DNA of 64,000 bases from Haloimpatiens sp042688525 (GTDB taxonomy: Bacteria; Bacillota; Clostridia; Clostridiales; Clostridiaceae): the NCBI RefSeq assembly GCF_042688525.2, contig NZ_JBHWAB010000001.1:1302001-1366000 (forward strand), given 5' to 3'. Under the pieces are notes generated by a model, which did not search any database, was not told where the DNA came from, and was given only the letters and a program-made list of their open reading frames with translations. Below are positions 36,630-45,343 of the stretch, piece by piece (position 1 is the stretch's first letter; each line of letters begins with the position of its first letter). The translations under genes were made by a program, and so were the position numbers.

Positions 36630-38642
36630 ATGAAACTTGATAAATATCAAAGTGAAGCAGTTTATACAAATAATAGAAATAGCTTAGTAGTAGCGGCACC
36701 AGGTAGTGGAAAAACCACTGTTATAATAAATAGGGTATTTCATTTGATAAAGGATAAAAATATTAGTTATAAAAATATAATAGTAATAACTTTTACAAAA
36801 GCAGCTGCACTTAGTATGAAAAGAAGATATAAATCAATGATTACTAATAATAAGAATATTAATTATAGTTATATACCGTTTTTTGGAACGTTTCATGGGT
36901 TATTTTATAAAATATTAAAAAATCATCATAACAATATTAATATTATTGATAGTAATGTAACTTATAGAATTATTACAAATGTTCTTAGAAATTATCTAGA
37001 TGAGGTTTCAGAGGAAAAAGTAAGGGAAGTAATAAATACAATATCATTATTTAAAACTAGTACAGAGAGTATGATAGAATTTGAACCTAATATTGATAAA
37101 GATATATTTAAACACTGTTATGAAATATATGAAGGGTATAAAAAAGAAAAATATTTGTTAGATTTTGATGATTTGCAGATAAAATGTAAGGAGCTTTTTT
37201 TAAAAAATAGTAAAATACTGAATGGATATAGAAAGTTATTTAAGTACATATTAGTAGATGAATTTCAAGATTGTGATAGTATACAAATAGATATGCTCAA
37301 ATTGTTGAATGAGAACAATTCTATTTTTGCGGTAGGAGATGAAGACCAATGTATTTATGGATTTAGAGGTGCTAAACCAGAGTGTATGGTAGATTTTGAT
37401 AAAAATTTTAAAGAAGGAAAGAAAATTTATTTAAGGATGAACTATAGAAATCCTAGTAATATAGTGCATCTTTCTAGTAATTTAATAAAAAATAATAAAT
37501 TAAGAAATGATAAGGAGATAGAACCACATAAACAAAAAACTACAAAAATAAATATTTTAAATAATTTTGATGAAAATATGCAAGCTGAAAAAATATCATT
37601 AACAATACAAAAACTTAAAAGTGTTAGTGGTTATAAATACAATAACAATGCAATATTATATAGAACTAATATTGAAAGTAGGAGTTTAATAGATGAATTT
37701 ATAAGAAAAAAAATTCCCTTTAGACTTTTAGACAAAAAGTATAATTTTTTTGAACACTTCATATGTAGAGATATTATTGCTTATTTAAAGCTTAGTATAG
37801 ATGCTAGTGATAAGGAAAGTTTTTTAAAAATAATAAATAAACCTTTTAGATATATAAGTAAAGTTAATATAGAAAAAATAAGAAATAATGTTATAAAAGA
37901 AGACTGTTTTGAGAAACTAAAATCTTTAGAAAATATTCCAGTATTTATGATAAAAAATATAGATAGATTACAAAAGGATATAAATTATCTAAATAAAATA
38001 TCACTTCAAAGTGCTATAGGGTATATATTAATGAATATAGGTTACCATGATTATTTAAAAGAGTACAGTAAGAAATTCAAAATTCAAATATCTGAATTAG
38101 AAGATATTGTTGAGGAATTTAAAGAATCTTGTACAGAGTATAATAATATAATTCCTTTTTTAGTACATGTAGAAGAAGTAAAAAAAAGTATAAATAATAA
38201 CAAAAAAGATAATGACGACTGTATAATATTAAGCACAATACATGGAGTAAAAGGTATGGAGTTTAAAAATATATTCATTGTTAATTGCAATGAGGGAATA
38301 ATACCACATGAAAATAGCTTAGAGAATAATATAGAAGAAGAAAGAAGACTTTTCTATGTAGCAATTACAAGAACTATTGATAATATATGGTTTAGTTATT
38401 CTAATACTGTAAAGGGTAAAGCCAAGAAATTATCAAGATTTATAAGGGAATGTAATTTGGATTTTGAGGAAAATACTTATGGATTAAAAAAAGGTGATAT
38501 AGTAGTGCATAAAACTTTTGGTAAAGGGGAAATTATAGAAATAGGAAGTAGTCACTTAAGTATTATGTTTGATAATAATATAAAAAGAAAATTTGATATA
38601 TCTATATCTTTGAATAATGGTTTATTAAAGGTGGAAGATTAA
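36630..38642 (+). CDS. UvrD/PcrA-like superfamily 1 DNA helicase
   Basis: A 670-residue 3'-5' helicase. Motif I is APGSGKTT at residue 24, followed by VITFTKAAA. Motif II is VDEFQDCD at about 209, motif III VGDEDQCIYGFRGA, motif IV YLRMNYRNP, motif V STIHGVKGMEF and motif VI EEERRLFYVAITR. A short C-terminal domain (KKGDIVVHKTFGKGEIIEI) resembles the PcrA/UvrD tail that binds RNA polymerase. It is shorter than typical PcrA (about 730), mainly in the inserted 1B/2B domains. It may be a second UvrD-like helicase. It is monocistronic, with a GGGAGG ribosome site. Confidence 0.9.
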   Translation: MKLDKYQSEAVYTNNRNSLVVAAPGSGKTTVIINRVFHLIKDKNISYKNIIVITFTKAAALSMKRRYKSMITNNKNINYSYIPFFGTFHGLFYKILKNHHNNINIIDSNVTYRIITNVLRNYLDEVSEEKVREVINTISLFKTSTESMIEFEPNIDKDIFKHCYEIYEGYKKEKYLLDFDDLQIKCKELFLKNSKILNGYRKLFKYILVDEFQDCDSIQIDMLKLLNENNSIFAVGDEDQCIYGFRGAKPECMVDFDKNFKEGKKIYLRMNYRNPSNIVHLSSNLIKNNKLRNDKEIEPHKQKTTKINILNNFDENMQAEKISLTIQKLKSVSGYKYNNNAILYRTNIESRSLIDEFIRKKIPFRLLDKKYNFFEHFICRDIIAYLKLSIDASDKESFLKIINKPFRYISKVNIEKIRNNVIKEDCFEKLKSLENIPVFMIKNIDRLQKDINYLNKISLQSAIGYILMNIGYHDYLKEYSKKFKIQISELEDIVEEFKESCTEYNNIIPFLVHVEEVKKSINNNKKDNDDCIILSTIHGVKGMEFKNIFIVNCNEGIIPHENSLENNIEEERRLFYVAITRTIDNIWFSYSNTVKGKAKKLSRFIRECNLDFEENTYGLKKGDIVVHKTFGKGEIIEIGSSHLSIMFDNNIKRKFDISISLNNGLLKVED

Positions 38643-38701
38643 AAAATACAACATATAATATATTATATACCACAATTATGTTGCACTATATCAAAATATA
38701 A

Positions 38702-38729
38702 TTGACTTTTTACTTTAATGTGTTATACT
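38702..38729 (+). promoter_or_regulatory. Strong promoter with extended -10
   Basis: TTGACT (38702-38707), 16-base spacer, TATACT (38724-38729) preceded by TG. This is one of the best promoters in the window. It drives a leader of about 190 bases before the gene at 38925. Confidence 0.75.
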
Positions 38730-38735
38730 ATTCAT

Positions 38736-38870
38736 AATGATAAGTGGAGAAAATTAACCATTAAGAGAGGAAAATGCTGTTATAACTATAGAGTAGAATT
38801 TTGATGATGTTTACTCATAAATATTATAACAATAAATAAAATAATTTTGGTAATTAAAAAGAAAGGAGAA
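38736..38870 (+). ncRNA. Structured 5' leader of unknown type
   Basis: The leader can fold into nested stems: GTTATAA (38779-38785) with TTATAAC (38824-38830), and inside it GAGTA (38791-38795) with TACTC (38812-38816). It does not match any riboswitch class I know by eye. A regulatory role is inferred from the length of the leader and the upstream ORF that follows. Confidence 0.35.
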
Positions 38871-38906
38871 ATGCTGCAACTTATGGATAGTTTATCTATA
38901 TTTTGA
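38871..38906 (+). CDS. Putative 11-residue leader peptide
   Basis: ATG at 38871 follows a good AAAGGAG ribosome site (38862-38868) and encodes MLQLMDSLSIF before TGA. The frame is the same as that of the gene at 38925, whose own ribosome site is weak. It could control translation of that gene by coupling or stop-codon reinitiation. Alternatively it is the former N terminus, broken by a stop codon. Confidence 0.35.
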   Translation: MLQLMDSLSIF

Positions 38907-38924
38907 GTAGCAGGTATCTATATT

Positions 38925-39230
38925 ATGATTAAGTTCAAAAAAATGTGGGAAGATGTTTCTAGTATATTAAATAATGATGAATTTAACGATAATAATATGA
39001 CCATTGTAGAGAGCTATAAGGATGGATTTATAGTAAAATATGAAGGAAAAAATTCTTTTGTAAATAAAGATGATTTTGTAGATTTTTGGTGTAAAATGCT
39101 TTATTTTAATGAAATTTCTAAAGAGGATATTTTGAAGGATAATAATGTAAATCAAAGATATGTGTATGAAGTGGTAGGAAAACTTCCATATATTAATGAA
39201 GAGAGTAACATGCTTAAGTTAATGGAATAG
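38925..39230 (+). CDS. Hypothetical protein, 101 residues
   Basis: A small soluble protein rich in Asp, Asn and aromatic residues (SYKDGFIVKYEGKNSFVNKDDFVDFWCKMLYF). No family was recognised. The middle looks like a mixed alpha/beta domain. The C-terminal part may be a short DNA- or protein-binding helix pair (DVNQRYVYEVVGKLPYINEE-like region). It has its own strong promoter and long leader, and ends in a terminator before the FtsA-like gene. The start is the first ATG after the in-frame TGA at 38904; its ribosome site is weak. Confidence 0.6.
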   Translation: MIKFKKMWEDVSSILNNDEFNDNNMTIVESYKDGFIVKYEGKNSFVNKDDFVDFWCKMLYFNEISKEDILKDNNVNQRYVYEVVGKLPYINEESNMLKLME

Positions 39231-39283
39231 ATTTATTGATTGTTTACTAGTAATGATATATAATTTAAATATGTATTTTTTAT

Positions 39284-39311
39284 AAGCTCATATTCTATAG
39301 AATATGAGCTT
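39284..39311 (+). terminator. Terminator after the 101-residue gene
   Basis: AAGCTCATATTC, loop TATA, GAATATGAGCTT: a 12-bp perfect stem followed by TTAAATTG. The T tract is weak, so some read-through into the FtsA-like gene is possible. Confidence 0.75.
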
Positions 39312-39338
39312 TTAAATTGTTAAAAAAGAGGTAATGAT

Positions 39339-41459
39339 ATGGAAAAATTTAAATTTAATTCAAATGATATAATTTTTTCTTTAGATATTGGTACTCGTTC
39401 TGTCATAGGAACTGTTGGAATTATTAAGGATAAGAAATTTAATATTATAGCTGAGAAATATTTAGAACATGAAGTGAGAGCAATGATAGATGGACAGATA
39501 CATGACATTAGTATAGTTACAAATGAAGTCAAAAAAATAAAAAAAGAGTTAGAAAGTGATCTGGATATAACTTTAAATAATGTATCAATTGCTGCTGCGG
39601 GAAGATTTTTAAGAACAACAGTAATGAAAAAGCAAATTGATATTGACTATGAAAAAGAAATTGATAAAGAATTAATTAGAAGTTTAGAACTTACTGCAGT
39701 AAAAGGTGCAGAAGATGAAATTAACAAACAAACAAAAGGTAAACTATATTGTGTTGGATATAGTATTAAAAATTACTATTTAAATGGTTATGTTATGTCA
39801 AATTTGATATCACATAATGGTGATAATATTGGAGTAGAAGTAATAGCTACTTTTCTTCCAAGATCAGTGGTAGATAGTTTATATGCAGTTATGGATAAGG
39901 TGTCGTTAAATGTAATAAATCTAACATTAGAGCCTATTGCTGCAATGGAAGCGGTAGTACCAAAAAGTTTTAGATTATTAAATATAGCACTTGTTGATAT
40001 AGGTGCTGGAACATCAGATATTGCTATTAGTAGTAATGAAACAATAAGTGCATATGGCATGGTACCACTAGCAGGTGATGAAGTTACAGAAATTATTGCT
40101 AAAACATATTTAGTAGATTTTAATACAGCTGAAAAAATGAAAAAACAAAGTACTTTAAGTAATAAAGTAAAATTTATTGATGTTTTAGGAATGGAAAATG
40201 AAGTAGATAGTGATGAAATATTTAAAGTAATTAATCCTGTAGTTGATAAGATAACTACAGAAGTTGCAAATAAGATAGTAGAACTTAATGGTGGAAAGGC
40301 ACCTAATGCAGTATTTTTAGTAGGTGGTGGGGCATATACTCCTAATATTGATGAAGTGCTGTGTGAAAAGTTAAAATTACCATTGCAGAGGGTAGCTATA
40401 AAAAATAGACAAGATGTTCAAGAATGTAGATGTGGTAATGAGCACTTAAATAGTATTGGAGTTACTGTACTTGGTATAGCACTTGTTGCTATAAAAAAGT
40501 CTGGGCATGATTTTATAGATGTTACTTTAAATGATAAGGTAATAAGTTTGTTTAATTCTCATAAACATATAGTTCAGGATGTAATGCTTCAAGCTGGAAT
40601 AAATCCTAAAATTCTTGTTGGAAAAAATGGTAAGAGTATAAGATTTATTTTAAATGGTATTAAAAGAGTTGCTTTTGGGAGTTTAGCACAAAATTCTAAA
40701 ATAAGAATAAATGGCCAAGTTGCCAATTTAGATTCTGAAGTTAAAGAAGGAGATAACTTAGAAATTGATTTTGCTCAAAATGGTAATGATGCATGTCCGA
40801 AAGTATATGAGTATGTAAAAAACATAAATAGTATAAGTTTTTATATAGATGATATAATACATAATATTGAACCTGTAGTTTTTATAAATAATGTAAGATC
40901 AGAAATGAATACAAAAATAAAAGAAAATGATGATATAAAAATTATCTTTTCCTCTAATTTAGGTGATTATAAAGAATATTTTGAAGAGGATAAATTTGAG
41001 TACTATATTAATGAGAAAATAGTTGAGGATGAATATGTAATAAAAGAAGGAGATAGGATATATAGAAAAATAAAAACTAGTATTAATTTACAAGATGATT
41101 TAACAGAAAAGAGTTTAGAACAAGATGAAGCGGTAGTAACATTAGATGAGAATAATTTAGAAAATATAGAAAAAGAAAGTACTGAAAGTGTAGTAAGTAC
41201 TGAAAGTGTAGTAAGTATTGAAAGCGAAGAAAGTATTGAAAACGAAGGAAGCATTGAAAGTAGTATAGAGGTTATAGTAAATAATGATAAAGTAAAAATG
41301 ACAGGCAAAGAAAAATTTGTCTTTGTAGATATATTTAATTATATAGAATTTGATTTGTCTAATCCTAAAGGAAATCTTGTTTTGCGTTTAAATGATAAAA
41401 AAGTAGGATATTATGATGAACTTTTAGACGGTGATATGATTACAATAAAATGGGAATGA
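39339..41459 (+). CDS. FtsA-like actin-fold ATPase with acidic serine-repeat tail
   Basis: 706 residues, far longer than FtsA (about 420). Residues 1-380 are the FtsA/actin-like ATPase: phosphate-1 LDIGTRSVIGTVG, the inserted 1C-type domain near 85-160, phosphate-2 LVDIGAGTSDIAI and the adenosine motif VFLVGGGAYTP. Then come two or three beta-rich units at about 385-600. A tail of short repeats built from Ser, Glu, Val and Ile lies at about 608-645 (for example STESVVS twice). A last small domain ends the protein. The FtsA membrane-targeting helix is not obvious. A role in cell division or sporulation septation is possible. It is probably the second, clostridial FtsA-like type and not the divisome FtsA itself. 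Confidence 0.78.
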   Translation: MEKFKFNSNDIIFSLDIGTRSVIGTVGIIKDKKFNIIAEKYLEHEVRAMIDGQIHDISIVTNEVKKIKKELESDLDITLNNVSIAAAGRFLRTTVMKKQIDIDYEKEIDKELIRSLELTAVKGAEDEINKQTKGKLYCVGYSIKNYYLNGYVMSNLISHNGDNIGVEVIATFLPRSVVDSLYAVMDKVSLNVINLTLEPIAAMEAVVPKSFRLLNIALVDIGAGTSDIAISSNETISAYGMVPLAGDEVTEIIAKTYLVDFNTAEKMKKQSTLSNKVKFIDVLGMENEVDSDEIFKVINPVVDKITTEVANKIVELNGGKAPNAVFLVGGGAYTPNIDEVLCEKLKLPLQRVAIKNRQDVQECRCGNEHLNSIGVTVLGIALVAIKKSGHDFIDVTLNDKVISLFNSHKHIVQDVMLQAGINPKILVGKNGKSIRFILNGIKRVAFGSLAQNSKIRINGQVANLDSEVKEGDNLEIDFAQNGNDACPKVYEYVKNINSISFYIDDIIHNIEPVVFINNVRSEMNTKIKENDDIKIIFSSNLGDYKEYFEEDKFEYYINEKIVEDEYVIKEGDRIYRKIKTSINLQDDLTEKSLEQDEAVVTLDENNLENIEKESTESVVSTESVVSIESEESIENEGSIESSIEVIVNNDKVKMTGKEKFVFVDIFNYIEFDLSNPKGNLVLRLNDKKVGYYDELLDGDMITIKWE

Positions 41460-41480
41460 TATTTAGAATGGAGAGGTATT

Positions 41481-42656
41481 ATGAAAAATTTATATGAAAA
41501 TGCAATAGAAATTAAAAATGAGCTTATTAATATAAGAAGAGATTTTCATATGCATCCTGAATTAGATTTTGATTTAGTTAGAACTTCAGAGAAGGTTAAA
41601 GAATTCCTAGATAAAGAGGAAATAGACTATATAGAAACAGCTAAGAGTGGTATTTGTGCAATTATAAGAGGGAATGGAACTAAAACAATTGGTATAAGAG
41701 CAGATATGGATGCATTGCCAATTGAAGATAAAAAAAGTTGTGAATATGCTTCAAAAATAAAAGGGAAAATGCATGCCTGCGGACATGATGTTCATACTAC
41801 TATACTATTAGGAACTGCTAAAATATTAAATTCTATGAAAGAGAAGTTAAAAGGAAATATTAAATTATTTTTTGAACCAGCAGAAGAAACTACTGGTGGT
41901 GCAAAAATTATGATACAAGAAGGAGTACTAGAAAATCCACATGTAGATGCTGTTATAGGATTACATGTGGAGGAATGGCTAGAATGTGGAAAAGTGGCTG
42001 TAAAGAAAGGAGTAGTTAATGCTGCGTCAAATCCTTTTACAATCAAGATATTTGGTAAAGGTGGACATGGAGCTAGTCCCAATTTTACAATAGATCCTAT
42101 AGTAATAAGTGCAAATGTAATAAATGCACTGCAGACTATAATAAGTAGAGAGATTTCTCCTACAGATCCAGGTGTAATAACTATAGGAAGTATACATGGA
42201 GGAACAGCTCAAAATATAATACCAGAATGTGTAGAGATAAAAGGTATTATGAGAACTATGAAAAAAGAACAAAGAGAATATGTAAAGAAAAGATTTATAG
42301 AGGTTGTAGAAGGAATTGTAAGTTCAATGAGAGGAAAATGTGATATAGATATTGAAGAGAGTTATCCAAATCTATATAATAATAATGTGTTATTAAAAGA
42401 TTTTGAGAAAGCAGCAAAAATTGTAGTTGGTGATGATAATCTAACATTACTAGATGAACCTACTATGGGAGTAGAAAGCTTTGCGTATTTTTCTATGAAA
42501 CGGCCATCAATATTTTATTATTTAGGATGTAGGAATGAAGAAAAAAGGATAGTAAATCCTGCACATGGAAGTTATTTTGATGTTGATGAGGATTGTATAC
42601 CAATAGGTGTAGCACTTCATTGCCAGTTAGCTATAGATTTATTAAATTCAAAATAA
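41481..42656 (+). CDS. M20D-family amidohydrolase
   Basis: A 391-residue zinc/manganese amidohydrolase of the hippurate / IAA-amino-acid / N-acetyl-diaminopimelate deacetylase group. The metal site is visible in GIRADMDALP, MHACGHDVHTT, EPAEETTGGA and the late HGSYFDVDE region. The dimerisation domain lies at about 180-290 (GKGGHGASPNFTIDP). The ribosome site is GGAGAGG. It sits 21 bases after the FtsA-like gene and before the pseudouridine synthase, so a shared transcript is likely. The substrate cannot be told from sequence. Confidence 0.87.
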   Translation: MKNLYENAIEIKNELINIRRDFHMHPELDFDLVRTSEKVKEFLDKEEIDYIETAKSGICAIIRGNGTKTIGIRADMDALPIEDKKSCEYASKIKGKMHACGHDVHTTILLGTAKILNSMKEKLKGNIKLFFEPAEETTGGAKIMIQEGVLENPHVDAVIGLHVEEWLECGKVAVKKGVVNAASNPFTIKIFGKGGHGASPNFTIDPIVISANVINALQTIISREISPTDPGVITIGSIHGGTAQNIIPECVEIKGIMRTMKKEQREYVKKRFIEVVEGIVSSMRGKCDIDIEESYPNLYNNNVLLKDFEKAAKIVVGDDNLTLLDEPTMGVESFAYFSMKRPSIFYYLGCRNEEKRIVNPAHGSYFDVDEDCIPIGVALHCQLAIDLLNSK

Positions 42657-42691
42657 AAGAGTTAGTTTTATAAACGACAGGAGTGATACAA

Positions 42692-43645
42692 ATGAAAATA
42701 GAAATAGGATCTAATGAAGCAGGACAAAGATTGGATAAATTTTCAAGAAAATGGCTTAAAGACGTTCCACTAGGAGCTATTTTTAAAGCTTTAAGAAAAG
42801 GTGACATTAAAGTTAATGGAAAAAAAGTTAAACAAAATTACAATTTGTGTGAAGGAGATAGTATTACTGCTTATGTAAAAAGTAATACACCAAAAAAGTC
42901 TTTTAATCATGTAGATAGTACTTCTTTAAAAATAACTTATGAGGATAAAAATATATTAATAGTAGAAAAATGGCCTGGAGTTTTGGTTCATTCAGATAGA
43001 AAAAATGGAAATCCAACATTAACAGATTATGTTTTGTCATATCTAAATGATAAGGGTGATTTTCTTCCAGAAAAAGAAGTTACATTTACTCCAGCGCCAT
43101 GTAATAGACTTGATAGAAATACTTCTGGTATGGTTATATTTGGTAAGAATTTTGAATCTTTAAAGATATTAAATGAGATGATAAGAGAAAGAAAAACAAA
43201 AAAATATTATGTAGCACTAGTAGTTGGAAGAATAAAGGATGGAATTTATGAAGCATATATATCTAAAGATGAACAAAATAATATTTCTAAGGTATATGAT
43301 ACAGAAGCATATAATACTAAAAAAATTGCAATGAGTGTTAAGACATTAGAGAGTGTAGGTTCATATTCTTTCATTGAGATAGATTTGTTAACTGGAAGAA
43401 GTCATCAACTTAGAGCTCATTTAAGTTATTTAGGTAATCCAATAGTTGGAGATTTTAAATATGGAAACAACAAATTAAATAGTTATTTCGAAAATAAGTA
43501 TGGCTTAGGCTATCAGTTTTTGTATGCATATAAGCTAATTTTTAAAGAGTGTTTTGATAAATTAAAATACATGGAAAATAAAACAATTTCAGAAAGTTTA
43601 CCACCAATATTTAAGAAAATAAAGAAGGATGTATTTAAATTTTAA
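42692..43645 (+). CDS. RluC/RluD-type pseudouridine synthase
   Basis: A 317-residue rRNA/tRNA pseudouridine synthase. An S4 RNA-binding domain is at about 1-65 (AGQRLDKFSRKWL, KGDIKVNGKKV). The catalytic domain has the active-site aspartate in NRLDRNTSGMVIFGK and a later TGRSHQLRAHLSYLGNPIVGD. The start is ATG 42692, since AGGAG lies at 42679-42683; the earlier in-frame GTG at 42683 overlaps that site. It is in a probable operon between the M20 hydrolase and a flippase. Which uridine it modifies is not clear. Confidence 0.9.
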   Translation: MKIEIGSNEAGQRLDKFSRKWLKDVPLGAIFKALRKGDIKVNGKKVKQNYNLCEGDSITAYVKSNTPKKSFNHVDSTSLKITYEDKNILIVEKWPGVLVHSDRKNGNPTLTDYVLSYLNDKGDFLPEKEVTFTPAPCNRLDRNTSGMVIFGKNFESLKILNEMIRERKTKKYYVALVVGRIKDGIYEAYISKDEQNNISKVYDTEAYNTKKIAMSVKTLESVGSYSFIEIDLLTGRSHQLRAHLSYLGNPIVGDFKYGNNKLNSYFENKYGLGYQFLYAYKLIFKECFDKLKYMENKTISESLPPIFKKIKKDVFKF

Positions 43646-43663
43646 TGATATGAGGTGCTGTAA

Positions 43664-45268
43664 ATGAAATCTCAATCTACAGGCAAGGGTTTTGCAATAT
43701 TATCTTCAGCACAAATAATTTCTAGAATAGTATCAATTTTATACTTGCCTTTTTTGATTAATATTTTAAGTGAAAAAGGATATGGTATATATGGTTCAGC
43801 ATATATTATATTTTCATTTATTTATGTAATAACTAATGCAGGTATACCGGTTGCTATTTCAAAAATAATGTCAGAATTTATAGCAGTTGAAAATTATAAA
43901 GATGCTATTAAAAGCTTTAAAATGGCAAGAGCTATCCTTATATTTCTAGGTATAGTAATGTCAGTTTTAATGTTTTTTTTAGCAGAACCTTTGTGCAATA
44001 TTACACAATCACAGTCAGCCGTATTATCAATAAAGGCTTTATCACCTACTATATTTTTTACCTCTATACTTAGCGCTTATAGAGGTTATTTTCAAGGTAG
44101 GGCTAATATGATTCCCACAGCAATTTCACAGGTTATAGAGCAAATTGTTAATATGATTTTTAGTCTTGTATTTGCTGCGTTATTAATGAAATATGGGCCA
44201 GAGGTAGGAGCTGCAGGGGGAACCGTTGGTACGTCATTAGGTGCTTTAGTGGCATGTATATATCTAATTATGGTATATAATAAAAATAAATACATAAAAG
44301 TATCAAAGAAACATAATGTAAGAAGAAGACCTAGACATACAAATAAAAGATTATTTAAAAAGATAATATATTATGCACTACCTATGGTAGTATGTGTTGG
44401 TTTGCAAAATGCTGGAACACTTATAGATTTATGGAATGTTAAATCAAGACTTATTGCAGCAGGATTTGCTGCTCAAAAGGAAGTACGATTTGGTTGGTTA
44501 ACTAAATATAATAGTTTAATCAATGTTCCTATTGGAATTATTGGTTGCCTTCAGGCGGCTCTTCTTCCTGCTATATCAGGGGCAGCAGCTGTGAATAATA
44601 AAAAAGAGGTAGAGCGTAAAATTAACTATGCATTTAGAGTATGTTTTTTAATTTCCGTTCCATCTGCTTTTGGACTTGCTGTGTTAAGTAAACCTATTTA
44701 TTTACTTTTACACATACATGGTGGAGATCAATTGATGTTATTAGGAGCAGTTGTCGTTATATTTTGGTCTGCTGTGCAAATACAAACTACGATTCTTCAA
44801 GGACTAGGAAGACTGTACATTGTTACGCTTTACGCTGTACTAGGTTTAATTTGTAAAATAAGTATAAATTATGTTTTAGTAGGAATTCCTAAATTAAATA
44901 TTTTAGGAGCTGTTTTTGGAAATATGGCATGTTTTATTGTCCCATTAATTTTGAACTATTTTACTATAAATAAAATATTAAAGATTAAAGTGAATTTAAT
45001 TGGCAGTATGAAAAAACCTATTTTTGCTTCAATAATTATGAGTATAGCAGCGTTTACTAGTTGTTTTGGTTTGGATTATTTATTTTCACTTATAAATGAA
45101 GGATATTTAAGTAATGCTGTGGCTACTATAATATCCATTGGAATAAGTGGTTTAATTTATTTATATGTATTGATATGTATAAAAGGAATTACAAAGAAAG
45201 ATTTGGATGTCATACCAAATAAAATTAGAAAAGTGATTCCTAAAAAATTTATACAAAAGATGAGATAA
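43664..45268 (+). CDS. MATE-like lipid/oligosaccharide flippase (SpoVB/MurJ superfamily)
   Basis: 534 residues with about 14 membrane segments. The N terminus (GFAILSSAQIISRIVSILYLPFLINIL) and TNAGIPVAISKIMSEF are those of the polysaccharide transporter/SpoVB branch. YRGYFQGRANMIPTAISQVIEQIVN is the conserved central region. It probably flips a lipid-linked cell-wall or spore-cortex precursor across the membrane. It follows the pseudouridine synthase by 18 bases and converges on a second flippase, spoVB. This copy is more distant from classical SpoVB than that one. Confidence 0.85.
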   Translation: MKSQSTGKGFAILSSAQIISRIVSILYLPFLINILSEKGYGIYGSAYIIFSFIYVITNAGIPVAISKIMSEFIAVENYKDAIKSFKMARAILIFLGIVMSVLMFFLAEPLCNITQSQSAVLSIKALSPTIFFTSILSAYRGYFQGRANMIPTAISQVIEQIVNMIFSLVFAALLMKYGPEVGAAGGTVGTSLGALVACIYLIMVYNKNKYIKVSKKHNVRRRPRHTNKRLFKKIIYYALPMVVCVGLQNAGTLIDLWNVKSRLIAAGFAAQKEVRFGWLTKYNSLINVPIGIIGCLQAALLPAISGAAAVNNKKEVERKINYAFRVCFLISVPSAFGLAVLSKPIYLLLHIHGGDQLMLLGAVVVIFWSAVQIQTTILQGLGRLYIVTLYAVLGLICKISINYVLVGIPKLNILGAVFGNMACFIVPLILNYFTINKILKIKVNLIGSMKKPIFASIIMSIAAFTSCFGLDYLFSLINEGYLSNAVATIISIGISGLIYLYVLICIKGITKKDLDVIPNKIRKVIPKKFIQKMR

Positions 45269-45289
45269 TAGATTATATAAAAATAAGAA

Positions 45290-45335
45290 TTTGAACTTTA
45301 AAGAGTATTCTTTTAAAGTTCAAATTTTATTTTTG
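45290..45335. terminator. Terminator between the two convergent flippase genes
   Basis: TTTGAACTTTAA (45290-45301) pairs with TTAAAGTTCAAA (45313-45324), followed by a T-rich run. By symmetry it can serve both strands. Confidence 0.8.
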
Positions 45336-45343
45336 AATAATGG

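Noticed and set aside
38871..39230. Second possible selenoprotein reading through TGA 38904-38906
   Set aside because: No stable hairpin follows the TGA at the required distance, and the residues around it (SIF-TGA-VAG) lack a redox motif. A leader peptide or broken N terminus is more likely.
41003..41308. Minus-strand serine/leucine-rich frame opposite the FtsA-like tail
   Set aside because: It mirrors the low-complexity repeat codons of the real gene and has no start signals.
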